A stretch of DNA of 64,000 nt from Nitrospirillum amazonense. GTDB taxonomy: Bacteria > Pseudomonadota > Alphaproteobacteria > Azospirillales > Azospirillaceae. Positions 38,880-47,265 of the stretch are shown here, piece by piece. Below the pieces are notes generated by a model. That model had not been told where the DNA came from. It saw only the letters and a program-made list of their open reading frames with translations, and made no database searches. Position 1 is the stretch's first letter. Each line of letters begins with the position of its first letter. The stretch lies in the NCBI RefSeq assembly GCF_007828045.1, contig NZ_VITN01000011.1, positions 124,001 through 188,000 on the forward strand, given 5' to 3'. Made by a program: the position numbers and the translations under genes.

Positions 38880-38910
38880 AAAGGCCGTCCGGGCAACCGG
38901 GCGGCCTTTT
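38880..38910 (+). terminator. Intrinsic terminator after the gltA unit
   Basis: GGCCGTCCGG pairs with CCGGGCGGCC (38883-38892 with 38897-38906, one G-T pair) around a GCAA tetraloop, flanked by A and T runs (AA on the left, TTTT at 38907-38910). A textbook intrinsic terminator. Confidence 0.9.
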
Positions 38911-39043
38911 CCTCTATATCGCGCCGTTGGTCCGCGTTCACCGCCATGCATTGCTGGCATTGCCATCAGGGCATGCGACCAAAGATTTCCACAACAGGTA
39001 CCGGTCGGACTGATGGCCGGAGTTGCACGTCGCAGGTGCGATC

Positions 39044-39751
39044 ATGACCCAGACTGTACACAGCGAATGGGGCTTGGCCGGGGTGGAGGCGTTGCGTGAA
39101 CGCGTGGCGGTGCTGGTCATCGTCGACATCCTGTCCTTTTCCACGGCCGTCGATATCGCGACCAGCCGCGGTGCGGCCATTCTGCCCTTTCCCTATGGCG
39201 ACACTGATGCAGCCCAGGCGGCCGCTGACGCGGCAAATGCCGTGCTGGCGGCCCCGCGCAACGCTGGCGGCCAACTCAGCCTGTCGCCCCGCTCCCTCAC
39301 CACCATCACGTCCGGCATCCGGCTTATGCTGCCCTCACCCAATGGTTCCCGGCTCTCCCTCGCGGGCGGCACGGCGAAGGTGCTGGCAGGCTGCCTGCGC
39401 AACACCACGGCTGTCGCCCGGCAGGCCCGGCTGCTGGCCGATGGTGGCGACATCGCCGTCATTCCGGCGGGTGAGCGTTGGCCGGATGGCGGCTTGCGCC
39501 CGGCGGTGGAAGACCTGCTGGGGGCCGGTGCCATCATCGCGGCGCTGGACCTGCCGACATCCGCCGAGGCGCGGGTGGCGTGCGACGCGTACAGGGCGGC
39601 CGGGCCGGATCTGGCCGACATTATCCGGGGCGGCCGGTCGGGCCGGGAACTGGCCGGCTGGGGCTACGCCGATGATGTGGAACTTGCCGTTGAGCTGAAC
39701 GTCAGCGCCACGGCACCGGTCTTGCGTGATGGCGCCTATCAGGCGCCGTAA
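39044..39751 (+). CDS. comB: 2-phosphosulfolactate phosphatase (ComB) family protein
   Basis: The 235-aa protein matches the Mg2+-dependent ComB fold: the N-terminal VAVLVIVDILSFSTAVDIAT (metal-site aspartate), SPNGSRLSLAGG, AGCLRNTTAVA, and PAGERWPDGGLRPAVEDLLGAGAI. ComB dephosphorylates 2-phosphosulfolactate in archaeal coenzyme M synthesis; bacterial members act in sulfolactate metabolism or are uncharacterised. ATG at 39044 has AGGTG upstream. Its 3' end overlaps that of the convergent MocR gene by 13 bases. No other sulfonate gene is nearby. Confidence 0.82.
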   Translation: MTQTVHSEWGLAGVEALRERVAVLVIVDILSFSTAVDIATSRGAAILPFPYGDTDAAQAAADAANAVLAAPRNAGGQLSLSPRSLTTITSGIRLMLPSPNGSRLSLAGGTAKVLAGCLRNTTAVARQARLLADGGDIAVIPAGERWPDGGLRPAVEDLLGAGAIIAALDLPTSAEARVACDAYRAAGPDLADIIRGGRSGRELAGWGYADDVELAVELNVSATAPVLRDGAYQAP

Positions 39752-41169
39752 GCCCCTTCCATCGCCTGGGCCAGCACCTCGAAAATGCGGGGGCTGTCGC
39801 ACTGGGCGACATTGAAGCGCAGGAAGCCGTCGGCGGTATTGGTCAGGCTGAAGACGTCACCCGGCGCCAGCACCACCCCGTGGTCCAGCGCCGTGCGGGC
39901 CAACGCCACCGACGACACGCCCGGCGGCAGGGCCGCCCACAGGAACATGCCGCCCCGGGGTTCCGCCCAGGGCTTAAGCCCCAAAGCCTCCAGCCGCCGC
40001 ACCGTACGTCCCATGGCGCCGGCCAGGCGCGCGCGTACACCCTCCATATGCCGGCGATAGCTGCCGTCGGTCAGCAACTGGTGGACGATCCGGGGATTGG
40101 TGGTGGCATTGCCGAAGGCGGTGGCCAGCTTCACATCGGCAATGCCTTGGATCCAGTCACCCCGCGCCACGACATAGCCGCAGCGCACCGCCGCCGACAG
40201 CGTCTTGGAAAAGCTGCCGATATGGATCACCCGCTCCAGCCCATCGAAGGCGGCCAGCCGGGGCGATGGCTCCGCCTCGAAATCGCTGAAGATGTCATCC
40301 TCGACGATCAGGATGTCGTGAGCCGCCGCCAGGGTCAGCAGCTTGTGCGCCACCGGTGCGGTCAGGCTGGCACCCGTGGGATTGTGCAGGGCGGCGTTGG
40401 TGATGTAGAGGCGCGGCCGATGGCTCGCCGCCGCCTGGGCGAAGACCGCCAGATCCGGCCCCGTGGGGGTGTAGGGCACGGGCACGGCGCGGGCACGGTG
40501 GGCCGCCACCACGGTCTTGAAGTTGTAGTAACAGGGGTCATCCAGCAGCACGACGTCCCCCGGCTCCAGCAGATAGCGGCAAACCAGGTCGATGGCCTGG
40601 CTGCCGCTGTCGGTCAGCATGATCTGGTCGGCCGCCGCCGCGATGCCCCGGGCGGCGAAACGATCAGCCAGGTGGCGGCGCAAGGCCGGATAGCCCAGGG
40701 GGTTGTCGTAGTCCAAAAGGGCCCCCGACGGCGCCCGCGCCAAGGCGCGGAAGGCGCGACGGATGGCCGGTTCCGGCATCCAGCCGGCCGGCAGCCAGCC
40801 GCACCCGGGCTTCAGCACGCCCTCGCCCGGCTCCAAGGCCTGGCGCATGAGCCACAGGGGGTCCACCGCCCGGTCCGGTGGCGGCTCCGCCCCGGCGAGC
40901 GCCGTGCCCATGAGCGCCAGCGGCGCCGCCCGCTTGGCGACGTAAAAGCCGGAGCCTGGGCGCGCCAGCAGCACGCCCTCCGCCACCAGGCGATCGTATG
41001 CCTCCACCACCGTGGACTTCGACACGCCCAAGCGCTCCGCCAGCATGCGGATGGAAGGCGCGCGGGCGCCGGCCGCCAGCAGCCGGCCATCCACCCGGGC
41101 ATGAATCTCGGCCATGACCGTCCCCACCAAGGTCATGCCGGCGGGGGTCCCCATCGACTGTATCGCCAT
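39739..41169 (-). CDS. MocR-type regulator (GntR HTH fused to class I aminotransferase)
   Basis: 476-aa fusion of a GntR winged helix (residues 15-80, APSIRMLAERLGVSKSTVVEAYDRL) to a fold-type I PLP domain. The PLP lysine is in IGSFSKTLSAAVRCGY, and LLDDPCYYNF and NAALHNPTG are typical aminotransferase segments. MocR proteins usually sense PLP or an amino compound rather than transaminate. It faces a divergent EamA transporter with a palindrome seven bases upstream of its start, so it most likely regulates that transporter. The start at 41169 is not certain; ATGs at 41154 and 41136 are alternatives. Confidence 0.92.
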   Translation of the reverse strand: MAIQSMGTPAGMTLVGTVMAEIHARVDGRLLAAGARAPSIRMLAERLGVSKSTVVEAYDRLVAEGVLLARPGSGFYVAKRAAPLALMGTALAGAEPPPDRAVDPLWLMRQALEPGEGVLKPGCGWLPAGWMPEPAIRRAFRALARAPSGALLDYDNPLGYPALRRHLADRFAARGIAAAADQIMLTDSGSQAIDLVCRYLLEPGDVVLLDDPCYYNFKTVVAAHRARAVPVPYTPTGPDLAVFAQAAASHRPRLYITNAALHNPTGASLTAPVAHKLLTLAAAHDILIVEDDIFSDFEAEPSPRLAAFDGLERVIHIGSFSKTLSAAVRCGYVVARGDWIQGIADVKLATAFGNATTNPRIVHQLLTDGSYRRHMEGVRARLAGAMGRTVRRLEALGLKPWAEPRGGMFLWAALPPGVSSVALARTALDHGVVLAPGDVFSLTNTADGFLRFNVAQCDSPRIFEVLAQAMEGAYGA

Positions 41170-41175
41170 TTGGAC

Positions 41176-41201
41176 CAGTACAGTTTGCTTAAACCGTACT
41201 G
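41176..41201. promoter_or_regulatory. Palindromic operator between mocR and eamA
   Basis: CAGTACAGTTT (41176-41186) and AAACCGTACTG (41191-41201) are inverted repeats with one mismatch around GCTT. It lies immediately upstream of the mocR start and about 70 bases before the transporter ATG, suited to control of both. Confidence 0.6.
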
Positions 41202-41269
41202 CACCATACCTTGTGACCGGTCCCGGCGGAAGGCAGCATCGGCATCGTCACGAACCAGGATGCCCCGCC

Positions 41270-42193
41270 ATGACGGACACCACCGTCCCCGCGCCCCTTA
41301 CCACGGCACCAACGCGCCAGCCGGCCGCAGGCTTTGTCTACGGCCTGATGGGCGTGATCATCTTCAGCGGCAGCCTGCCAGTGACCAAGATCGGCCTGGC
41401 CGGGCTGGATGCCAATTTCCTCAGCCTGGCGCGGGCGGCCCTGGCCGGCATCGTCGCCGCCGGCCTGCTGGTCCTGCTGCGGCCCCGCCGGCCCGGCTGG
41501 CGCGACCTGCCCGCCCTGGCGGTGGTCGCCAGCGGCGCGGTGGTCGGCTTCCCCCTGCTGTCGGCCCTGGCCCTGCGTTGGATGCCCAGCACCCACGCCG
41601 TCGTCTTCAGTGGCCTGTTGCCCATCTCGACCGCCGTGTTCGGCGCGCTACGCGGCGGTGACCGGCCGCGCGCGTCTTTCTGGCTGTTCTCCTGCGCGGG
41701 TGCGGCGGCCATCGCCGCCTATGCGCTGGCGCCCGCCCTGCTGCGGGGTGGAGTCCAGTTGGCACCCGGCGACGGACTGATGATCCTGGCCGTGGCCGTC
41801 TGCGGCCTGGCCTATGCGGAGGGGGCGCGGCTGTCGCGCCACCTGGGCGGCTGGCCCGTCATCTGCTGGGCGCTGGTGCTGTCCCTACCCCTCATGGCGC
41901 CGTTGGCGTGGGCCACCTTCCCCGCCGATTGGCAGTCCGTACCGGCCAGCGCCTGGTTGGCGCTGGGCTACGTCACCCTGTTCAGCATGCTGATCGGCTT
42001 TTTCTTCTGGTACCACGGCCTGGGCCTGGGCGGCACGGCGGCGGTGGGACAGATCCAGCTGCTGCAGCCCTTTTGCAGCTTCGGCCTGGCGGCCCTGCTG
42101 CTGGGCGAGCCGGTGGGACCGGCCGTCCTGGGCACGGCCCTGGTCGTGGTCCTATGCGTGGCCGGCGCGCGACGGGCAAGCCGCCGGGGATAA
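41270..42193 (+). CDS. EamA/DMT-family transporter
   Basis: 307-aa inner-membrane protein with about ten transmembrane helices in two EamA repeats (GLMGVIIFSGSLPVTKIGL... and LMILAVAVCGLAYAEGARLS...). DMT members export amino acids or metabolites; the substrate cannot be read here. ATG at 41270 (MTDTTVPAP) with CAGGA upstream is chosen over a longer frame that would run through the operator region. Control by the divergent MocR is likely. Confidence 0.9.
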   Translation: MTDTTVPAPLTTAPTRQPAAGFVYGLMGVIIFSGSLPVTKIGLAGLDANFLSLARAALAGIVAAGLLVLLRPRRPGWRDLPALAVVASGAVVGFPLLSALALRWMPSTHAVVFSGLLPISTAVFGALRGGDRPRASFWLFSCAGAAAIAAYALAPALLRGGVQLAPGDGLMILAVAVCGLAYAEGARLSRHLGGWPVICWALVLSLPLMAPLAWATFPADWQSVPASAWLALGYVTLFSMLIGFFFWYHGLGLGGTAAVGQIQLLQPFCSFGLAALLLGEPVGPAVLGTALVVVLCVAGARRASRRG

Positions 42194-42196
42194 GGC

Positions 42197-43393
42197 TTAC
42201 GCCAGCCCCGCCTGCTCCGCCTCGCGCTCGCGGGCGTGGATCACCCGCATGACCACCTCGGCGGCGCGGCGGCTGGGCGGGGTATCCCCCTGGCCCAGCC
42301 AGGCGGCCACCTCGGCCACGCCCTCAATCTGTTCCTGACGGGCGGCGGGGTCGTCCAGCAGGCGCCCCAAGGCCTCCGCCAGGCGCGATGGCCGGCATTC
42401 CTCCTGCAGCAACTCCGGCACCAGCATGCGGTTCAGCATGATGTTGACCAGATTGACGAAGCGCACCTTGATCAGGCCGCGATACAGCCGGTAGGTCAGC
42501 GGATGGATGCGATAGGCGATGACGGCGGGCAGCCGGGCCAGCGCCAGTTCCAGCGCCACCGTGCCGGACGCGGCCAGGGCGGCCTCGCTGGCGGCGAAGG
42601 CGTCGTACTTGTCCTGGTCACCCTCCACCACCACGGCGGGCAGCGGCCAGCTTTTCACCGCCTCCTCCACCAGGGCCTTGGTGGCGGGCACCGTGGGCAC
42701 GGCCGCCACCACGCGCGGCAGGCGCGGCGCCAGGATGTCCAGCGCGCCCTTGAAATCGGGCAGCAGCTTAGTCACCTCGCTGCGGCGGCTGCCCGGCAGG
42801 ATGGTAATGATCCGGGTGTCGGATTCCAGGTTGTGCTTGGCGCGAAAGCGGTCGGCGTCGCCGGCGTCGGCGCCGCTCTCCACGATGGGGTGGCCCACGA
42901 AGCTGCAGTCCAGGCCCGCCTTCTCGAAATAGGGGGGTTCGAACGGCAGCAGCGCCAGCAGGTGGTCCAGGAATTTGGCGATCTTGGCGGCACGCCCTGG
43001 GCGCCAGGCCCAGACGGTCGGCGCCACGTAATGGATCAGGGGAATGTCCGGGTTGGCCTTCTTGACCCGGCGCGCCACGCGGAAGCAGAAGTCCGGCGCG
43101 TCGATGGTCACCACCGCCGCCGGCTTCATGTCCAGGATGGCCTGTTCCGTCTGCTTCATACGCCGCAGCAGGCTTGGCAGCTTGGGCAGCAGTTCCGCCA
43201 GGCCGAACAGGGCCAATTCCTCCATGGGGAACAGGCTTTTCAGGCCCTGGGCTTTCATCCGCTCCCCGCCGATGCCGGCGAAGCGAATGGCGCCAAACGT
43301 TTCCTGCTTCAGGGCCAGCATCAGCCGGCCACCCAGCACGTCGCCCGACGGCTCCCCCGCGACGAGGAAGACCAACGGCACATCCTCGTTCAT
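42197..43393 (-). CDS. lpxB: Lipid-A-disaccharide synthase
   Basis: Glycosyltransferase joining UDP-diacylglucosamine to lipid X in lipid A synthesis; peripheral membrane enzyme. 398 aa with FLVAGEPSGDVLGGRLM at the N terminus, GIGGERMKAQGL, HYVAPTVWAWRPGR and LPGSRRSEV. Its ATG overlaps the lpxI stop (ATGA). Last gene of the lpx cluster; its 3' end lies three bases from the convergent eamA. Confidence 0.97.
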   Translation of the reverse strand: MNEDVPLVFLVAGEPSGDVLGGRLMLALKQETFGAIRFAGIGGERMKAQGLKSLFPMEELALFGLAELLPKLPSLLRRMKQTEQAILDMKPAAVVTIDAPDFCFRVARRVKKANPDIPLIHYVAPTVWAWRPGRAAKIAKFLDHLLALLPFEPPYFEKAGLDCSFVGHPIVESGADAGDADRFRAKHNLESDTRIITILPGSRRSEVTKLLPDFKGALDILAPRLPRVVAAVPTVPATKALVEEAVKSWPLPAVVVEGDQDKYDAFAASEAALAASGTVALELALARLPAVIAYRIHPLTYRLYRGLIKVRFVNLVNIMLNRMLVPELLQEECRPSRLAEALGRLLDDPAARQEQIEGVAEVAAWLGQGDTPPSRRAAEVVMRVIHAREREAEQAGLA

Positions 43394-44220
43394 ACCGCCT
43401 CCGTAACAATACCAGTGACGAACAGGCCGGCGGCGTCCGCCGCCTGGGCCACCTGTTCAGCGCCCAAGGTCAGGGTGCCGCCCGCCTCCACCGCGATGCC
43501 GCGGAAGCCATGGGCCGCCGCCTTCCGCACCGTTGTAACGCCGATGGTGGGCAGATCCAGGCGGATGTCCTGCTGGGGTTTGCGCATTTTGACCAGGATG
43601 GGGCCGGGCCCCGCGCGCCGCAGCCCGCCGCAGCGTTCGATCAGGGCGTCGGTGCCCTCGATGGCCTCAACCCCCAGCACCAGGCCCTGCTGCACCACCA
43701 CCGCCTGGCCCACATCCAGCAGGCCCAGGGTGCGGGCCACGGCCACGCCGTGGTGGATATCGGCCTCGGCGGCGGCGTCGGGCGCCAAGGCACCCATGGG
43801 GCCGGCGGGACTCAGCAACCCCTGCACCAGGGCCTGCACGGCCACGACGGCGAACCCCTCCTCCTCCAGCGTCGCCACCAGGGCGCGCAGGATGCCGTCG
43901 TCACCCAAGGCTTTGGCGCCGATGCGGGCAAAGAACTTGGCGGCGAACCAGTCGGGCCGCATTTCGGCCAGGCTGGGCCGGCGCACGCGGCCGGCCAGCA
44001 CGATCTCCCCCACGCCCTCCGCGCGAAGGCGGTCCAGGATGGCGCCGGCGGCGCCGATGCGGAAGGTCGCCTGGGGCACGTCAGGGGGCACGGTGGCGCC
44101 TTGGCCGTCGAGGGCCACGACGAAAACCGGGCGCCCCAGGGCGCGGCAGGTGTCGACCAGCCGGCTGGGCAGGTCGCCCCCGCCCGCCAAGATCCCCAGT
44201 TTTACGGGGGTATCCGGCAT
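43390..44220 (-). CDS. lpxI: UDP-2,3-diacylglucosamine pyrophosphatase LpxI
   Basis: Hydrolyses UDP-2,3-diacylglucosamine to lipid X. LpxI is the alphaproteobacterial replacement for LpxH. 276 aa with LGILAGGGDLPSRLV at the N terminus, VLAGRVRRPSLAEMRPD, and the C-terminal KMRKPQQDIRLDLPTIG and GIAVEAGGTLTL segments of the family. Its ATG shares a base with the lpxA stop (TGATG), so 44220 is chosen over a GTG five codons upstream. Confidence 0.95.
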   Translation of the reverse strand: MPDTPVKLGILAGGGDLPSRLVDTCRALGRPVFVVALDGQGATVPPDVPQATFRIGAAGAILDRLRAEGVGEIVLAGRVRRPSLAEMRPDWFAAKFFARIGAKALGDDGILRALVATLEEEGFAVVAVQALVQGLLSPAGPMGALAPDAAAEADIHHGVAVARTLGLLDVGQAVVVQQGLVLGVEAIEGTDALIERCGGLRRAGPGPILVKMRKPQQDIRLDLPTIGVTTVRKAAAHGFRGIAVEAGGTLTLGAEQVAQAADAAGLFVTGIVTEAV

Positions 44221-45008
44221 CAGCGCGGCTGGCACAGGGCGCGGCCGCCACGGCCGCGGATAAAGTCCAGCACCTCCCCCACCACCGGGGTGGGGTGCGC
44301 GCTTTCCACCGCCGCCATGCGGTCGGCCAGCGTGCCCTCATGGCCGAAGATGCCGTCGAAGGCGGTGCGCAGGGCATTCACATCCTCGCGGGTGAAGCCG
44401 CGGCGGGTCAGTCCCACCAGGTTCAGCCCCGCCAGGAAGGCGCGGTCGCCCTTCACCAGGCCATAGGGGATGACGTCGCTTTCCACGCCCGACATGCCGC
44501 CGATCATGGCGTGGGCGCCGATGCGCACCCACTGGTGCACGGCCGAGAGCCCCCCCAGGATGGCGTTGTCCCCCACCTCGACATGGCCGCCCAGGGTGGC
44601 GTTGTTTGCCAGGATGACATTGTCACCCACGATGCAGTCGTGGGCCACGTGGGACGAGGCCATGAACAGACAGCCATCGCCCACGCGGGTGACCATGCCG
44701 CCGCCTTCCGTGCCGATGTGCATGGTCACATGCTCTCGGATCCGGTTGTTGCGGCCCACGATCAGCTCCGCCGGCTCCCCCTTGAACTTCAGGTCCTGGG
44801 GGGCGTGACCGATGGAGGCGAAGGGATAGATGACGGTGCCGGCACCCACTTGGGTGCGGCCTTCCACCACCACATGGCTTTTCAGGTCGACGCCATCCCC
44901 CAGCGTGACGTGGGGACCGACCACGCAGTAGGGGCCGATCTTGACCCCTGCGCCGATCTGGGCGGCAGGATCGACCACGGCGGTCGGGTGGATCACGGTC
45001 TCGCTCAT
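44220..45008 (-). CDS. lpxA: UDP-N-acetylglucosamine acyltransferase
   Basis: First step of lipid A synthesis. The 262-aa left-handed beta-helix has hexapeptide repeats from residue 6 ([20 protein letters not shown]) to about 190, with the catalytic histidine in [14 protein letters not shown] and a helical C terminus ([18 protein letters not shown]). ATG at 45008 is preferred over the GTG one codon upstream. It follows fabZ after 12 bases. Confidence 0.97.
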   Translation of the reverse strand: MSETVIHPTAVVDPAAQIGAGVKIGPYCVVGPHVTLGDGVDLKSHVVVEGRTQVGAGTVIYPFASIGHAPQDLKFKGEPAELIVGRNNRIREHVTMHIGTEGGGMVTRVGDGCLFMASSHVAHDCIVGDNVILANNATLGGHVEVGDNAILGGLSAVHQWVRIGAHAMIGGMSGVESDVIPYGLVKGDRAFLAGLNLVGLTRRGFTREDVNALRTAFDGIFGHEGTLADRMAAVESAHPTPVVGEVLDFIRGRGGRALCQPR

Positions 45009-45020
45009 CACGGATAAGGC

Positions 45021-45512
45021 CTAGCTGTCCATCACGATCATGGCGGCATAGGTGGCCTCGGCACACAGCTGGCCGTCCACCCAGGCCTCGCCCTTGAACT
45101 TCCACACGTTGCGGCGGTTCTGGATCTTCTGGACCTTGATCTCGACGCGGTCGCCCGGCACCACCGGGCGGCGGAACTTCGCCTCCTCGATGGACATGAA
45201 GTAGACCAGCTTGCCTTCCGCCGACTCACCCAGCGTGTGCATGACCAGCACGGCCGAGGTCTGGGCCATGGCCTCCACGATCATGACGCCCGGCATGACG
45301 GGCTTTTGCGGGAAGTGGCCGGTGAAGAACGGCTCGTTGATCGTGACGTTCTTGATGCCCGTGCAACTCTCACCCGTGATGATGTCGACGATCTTGTCGA
45401 TCAACAGCATGGGATAGCGGTGCGGGATCATCTGCATGATCCGCAGGATGTCCAAATCGGGTACCTTGCCAGGAACCTTCTGCTCTTCAGTCGTCACGTC
45501 CATCACCTTCAT
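45021..45512 (-). CDS. fabZ: 3-hydroxyacyl-ACP dehydratase FabZ
   Basis: Hot-dog-fold dehydratase of fatty acid elongation, competing with LpxA for hydroxyacyl-ACP. 163 aa with [32 protein letters not shown] (catalytic histidine) and [11 protein letters not shown] (catalytic glutamate). The start at 45512 overlaps the end of lpxD by 26 bases; an ATG at 45503 is possible. Confidence 0.96.
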   Translation of the reverse strand: MKVMDVTTEEQKVPGKVPDLDILRIMQMIPHRYPMLLIDKIVDIITGESCTGIKNVTINEPFFTGHFPQKPVMPGVMIVEAMAQTSAVLVMHTLGESAEGKLVYFMSIEEAKFRRPVVPGDRVEIKVQKIQNRRNVWKFKGEAWVDGQLCAEATYAAMIVMDS

Positions 45513-46527
45513 TCCTACCCCGCACCAGGCGGCCCAGCGCCGCTACCTGGCGCAACCATTGCCGCATGGGCACGGCCGGCGAACCGCCGACCTTTTCCCC
45601 CGGCCCCACGTCCCGCATGACACCGCTTTGTGCCGCGATCTGCGCGCCGGCGCCGATCTTCAAATGCCCCGTGACGCCGGCCTGTGCCGCCAGCACGACA
45701 TGATGATCCAGCTTGGTGCTGCCCGATATCCCCGCCTGGGCCACGATGACGCAGCCGGCACCGAGGTGCACGTTGTGCCCGATTTGCACCAAATTATCAA
45801 TCATACAGCCCCGGCCGATGACCGTGTCGGGCCCGGCACCCCGGTCCACCGTGGCGTTGGCGCCGATTTCCACGTCATCCTCGATCAGCACCCGCCCCAT
45901 CTGCGGCACGCGCACATGGCCGCCCAGGTCCATGGCGAAGCCGAAGCCGTCCTGGCCGATGCGGGCGCCGGGATATATCGTGACCCGCGCCCCCAGGATG
46001 CAATGGGTCAGCGAGGCGTTGGCACCGATGACGGTGTCGTCCCCCAGCCGCACGTTCACGCCGATGGTGGCGTTGGGGCCGATGCGGCAGCGGGCGCCGA
46101 TGACGGCCCCCGCCTCCACCACCGCGCCCGCGGCGATGTCCGTCCCCTCCCCCACCTCGGCGCTGGGATCGACATAGGCGCCGGGGCTGATCTTCCCCGA
46201 GGGGGCGGTCGCCGGGTAGAAGGCCTGGGCGCACAAGGCGTAGGCCTTGTAAGGATTGCGCGACAGCAGCAGCGCCACACCCGCCGGCGCCTTGGACGCG
46301 AGTGCTGGATGCACCACTACGGCACCCGCCCGCGTGGCGCTGAAGGCGGCCACGTACTTCTTGTTGTCGAGGAAGCTCAGTTGGCCCGGCTCCGCGGCGT
46401 CCAACGCGGCGACGTCGCTCAGGACCAGGTCCGGGTCGCTGCCCGGCGCCACCTCGGCGCCGGAACGCCGCGCCAGTTCGGCAAGGGTGTAGGGCCCGGC
46501 CCGGTTGAAGAAACGGGGATCGGCCAT
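45487..46527 (-). CDS. lpxD: UDP-3-O-(3-hydroxyacyl)glucosamine N-acyltransferase
   Basis: Third lipid A step, adding the N-linked acyl chain. 346 aa: an N-terminal uridine-binding domain ([20 protein letters not shown]), a long hexapeptide beta-helix from about 105 to 310 with catalytic histidine near [12 protein letters not shown], and a C-terminal helix. ATG at 46527 has AAAGG eight bases upstream; a TTG six codons earlier overlaps that element. It lies between skp and fabZ. Confidence 0.96.
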   Translation of the reverse strand: MADPRFFNRAGPYTLAELARRSGAEVAPGSDPDLVLSDVAALDAAEPGQLSFLDNKKYVAAFSATRAGAVVVHPALASKAPAGVALLLSRNPYKAYALCAQAFYPATAPSGKISPGAYVDPSAEVGEGTDIAAGAVVEAGAVIGARCRIGPNATIGVNVRLGDDTVIGANASLTHCILGARVTIYPGARIGQDGFGFAMDLGGHVRVPQMGRVLIEDDVEIGANATVDRGAGPDTVIGRGCMIDNLVQIGHNVHLGAGCVIVAQAGISGSTKLDHHVVLAAQAGVTGHLKIGAGAQIAAQSGVMRDVGPGEKVGGSPAVPMRQWLRQVAALGRLVRGRNEGDGRDD

Positions 46528-46600
46528 GGGAACGGCACCTTTCAACGGCAGCGACCGCGCCCGGACGCGCCATCCCTTCGACAGGGCGCCCGGGTGCCGG

Positions 46601-47248
46601 TCAGTTCGGAACGTTGACCGTGATCTGCGGCAACGTGGCGTTCAAGCGTGACAACACGGTGTTGGTGATGTCCAGCGCATCGTCCGCCATGTAGATGATG
46701 TTGGATCGCGGAATGACCAGCGTGAAGCCGTTCTCGCGCGCCACCTCGCCCACCACGCGCACCATGTTGTCGCGCAGTTGGGCGCTGGCGGCGGCGAAGG
46801 CGTTGTCCAACTGGCGCTTGCGTTCCTGCAGGCGCCGCTGCACCTCGGCCACCTGCTGTTCGAAGTCCTTGCGCTTGGCGTCGAAATCTTCCTGGCCCAG
46901 CTTGGTCCGCTGGCTGGCCAGTTCCTTTTCCGCCTGCCGCAGGAACTGTTCCTGCTGCGACTGTTCCGCCTGGAACTTCTGGGTCTGCTCGCTGTCCTGC
47001 CGCTTCATGCTCTGCATGGCGGAGCACTTTTCCAGCAGGAACTGCACGTCCACCACGGCGATGGTCGTGACCGGCTTCTGCTGGCCGTCGCTGGCCACGG
47101 GCTTGGCCGGCGCCTTAGGCTGAGCCGCCGCCAGGGCGGCATGTGCGGGTACCAAGCCCCCAAAACCAAGAACGAGGGCCGCCAAGGCGGCCCTCGCATG
47201 GGAAAGGCAAACGGCCGGGGGTGTGGTGCGGCGTGCAAACGCCATCAT
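46601..47248 (-). CDS. skp: OmpH/Skp-family periplasmic chaperone
   Basis: Holds unfolded outer-membrane proteins on their way to BamA. 215 aa with an N-terminal signal peptide ([13 protein letters not shown]..., cleaved near AHAALA), the Skp strand [18 protein letters not shown], and the long charged coiled-coil arms ([20 protein letters not shown]...). It ends with the second core segment [19 protein letters not shown] at 47248 has GAAGGGA upstream. It follows bamA by 17 bases, the standard order. Confidence 0.92.
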   Translation of the reverse strand: MMAFARRTTPPAVCLSHARAALAALVLGFGGLVPAHAALAAAQPKAPAKPVASDGQQKPVTTIAVVDVQFLLEKCSAMQSMKRQDSEQTQKFQAEQSQQEQFLRQAEKELASQRTKLGQEDFDAKRKDFEQQVAEVQRRLQERKRQLDNAFAAASAQLRDNMVRVVGEVARENGFTLVIPRSNIIYMADDALDITNTVLSRLNATLPQITVNVPN

Positions 47249-47265
47249 GTCCCGTCCCTTCGTTC

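Noticed and set aside
42236-44263. A 675-codon plus-strand frame opposite lpxB and lpxI
   Set aside because: Antisense to two well-conserved enzymes with coupled start and stop codons; no domain resemblance.
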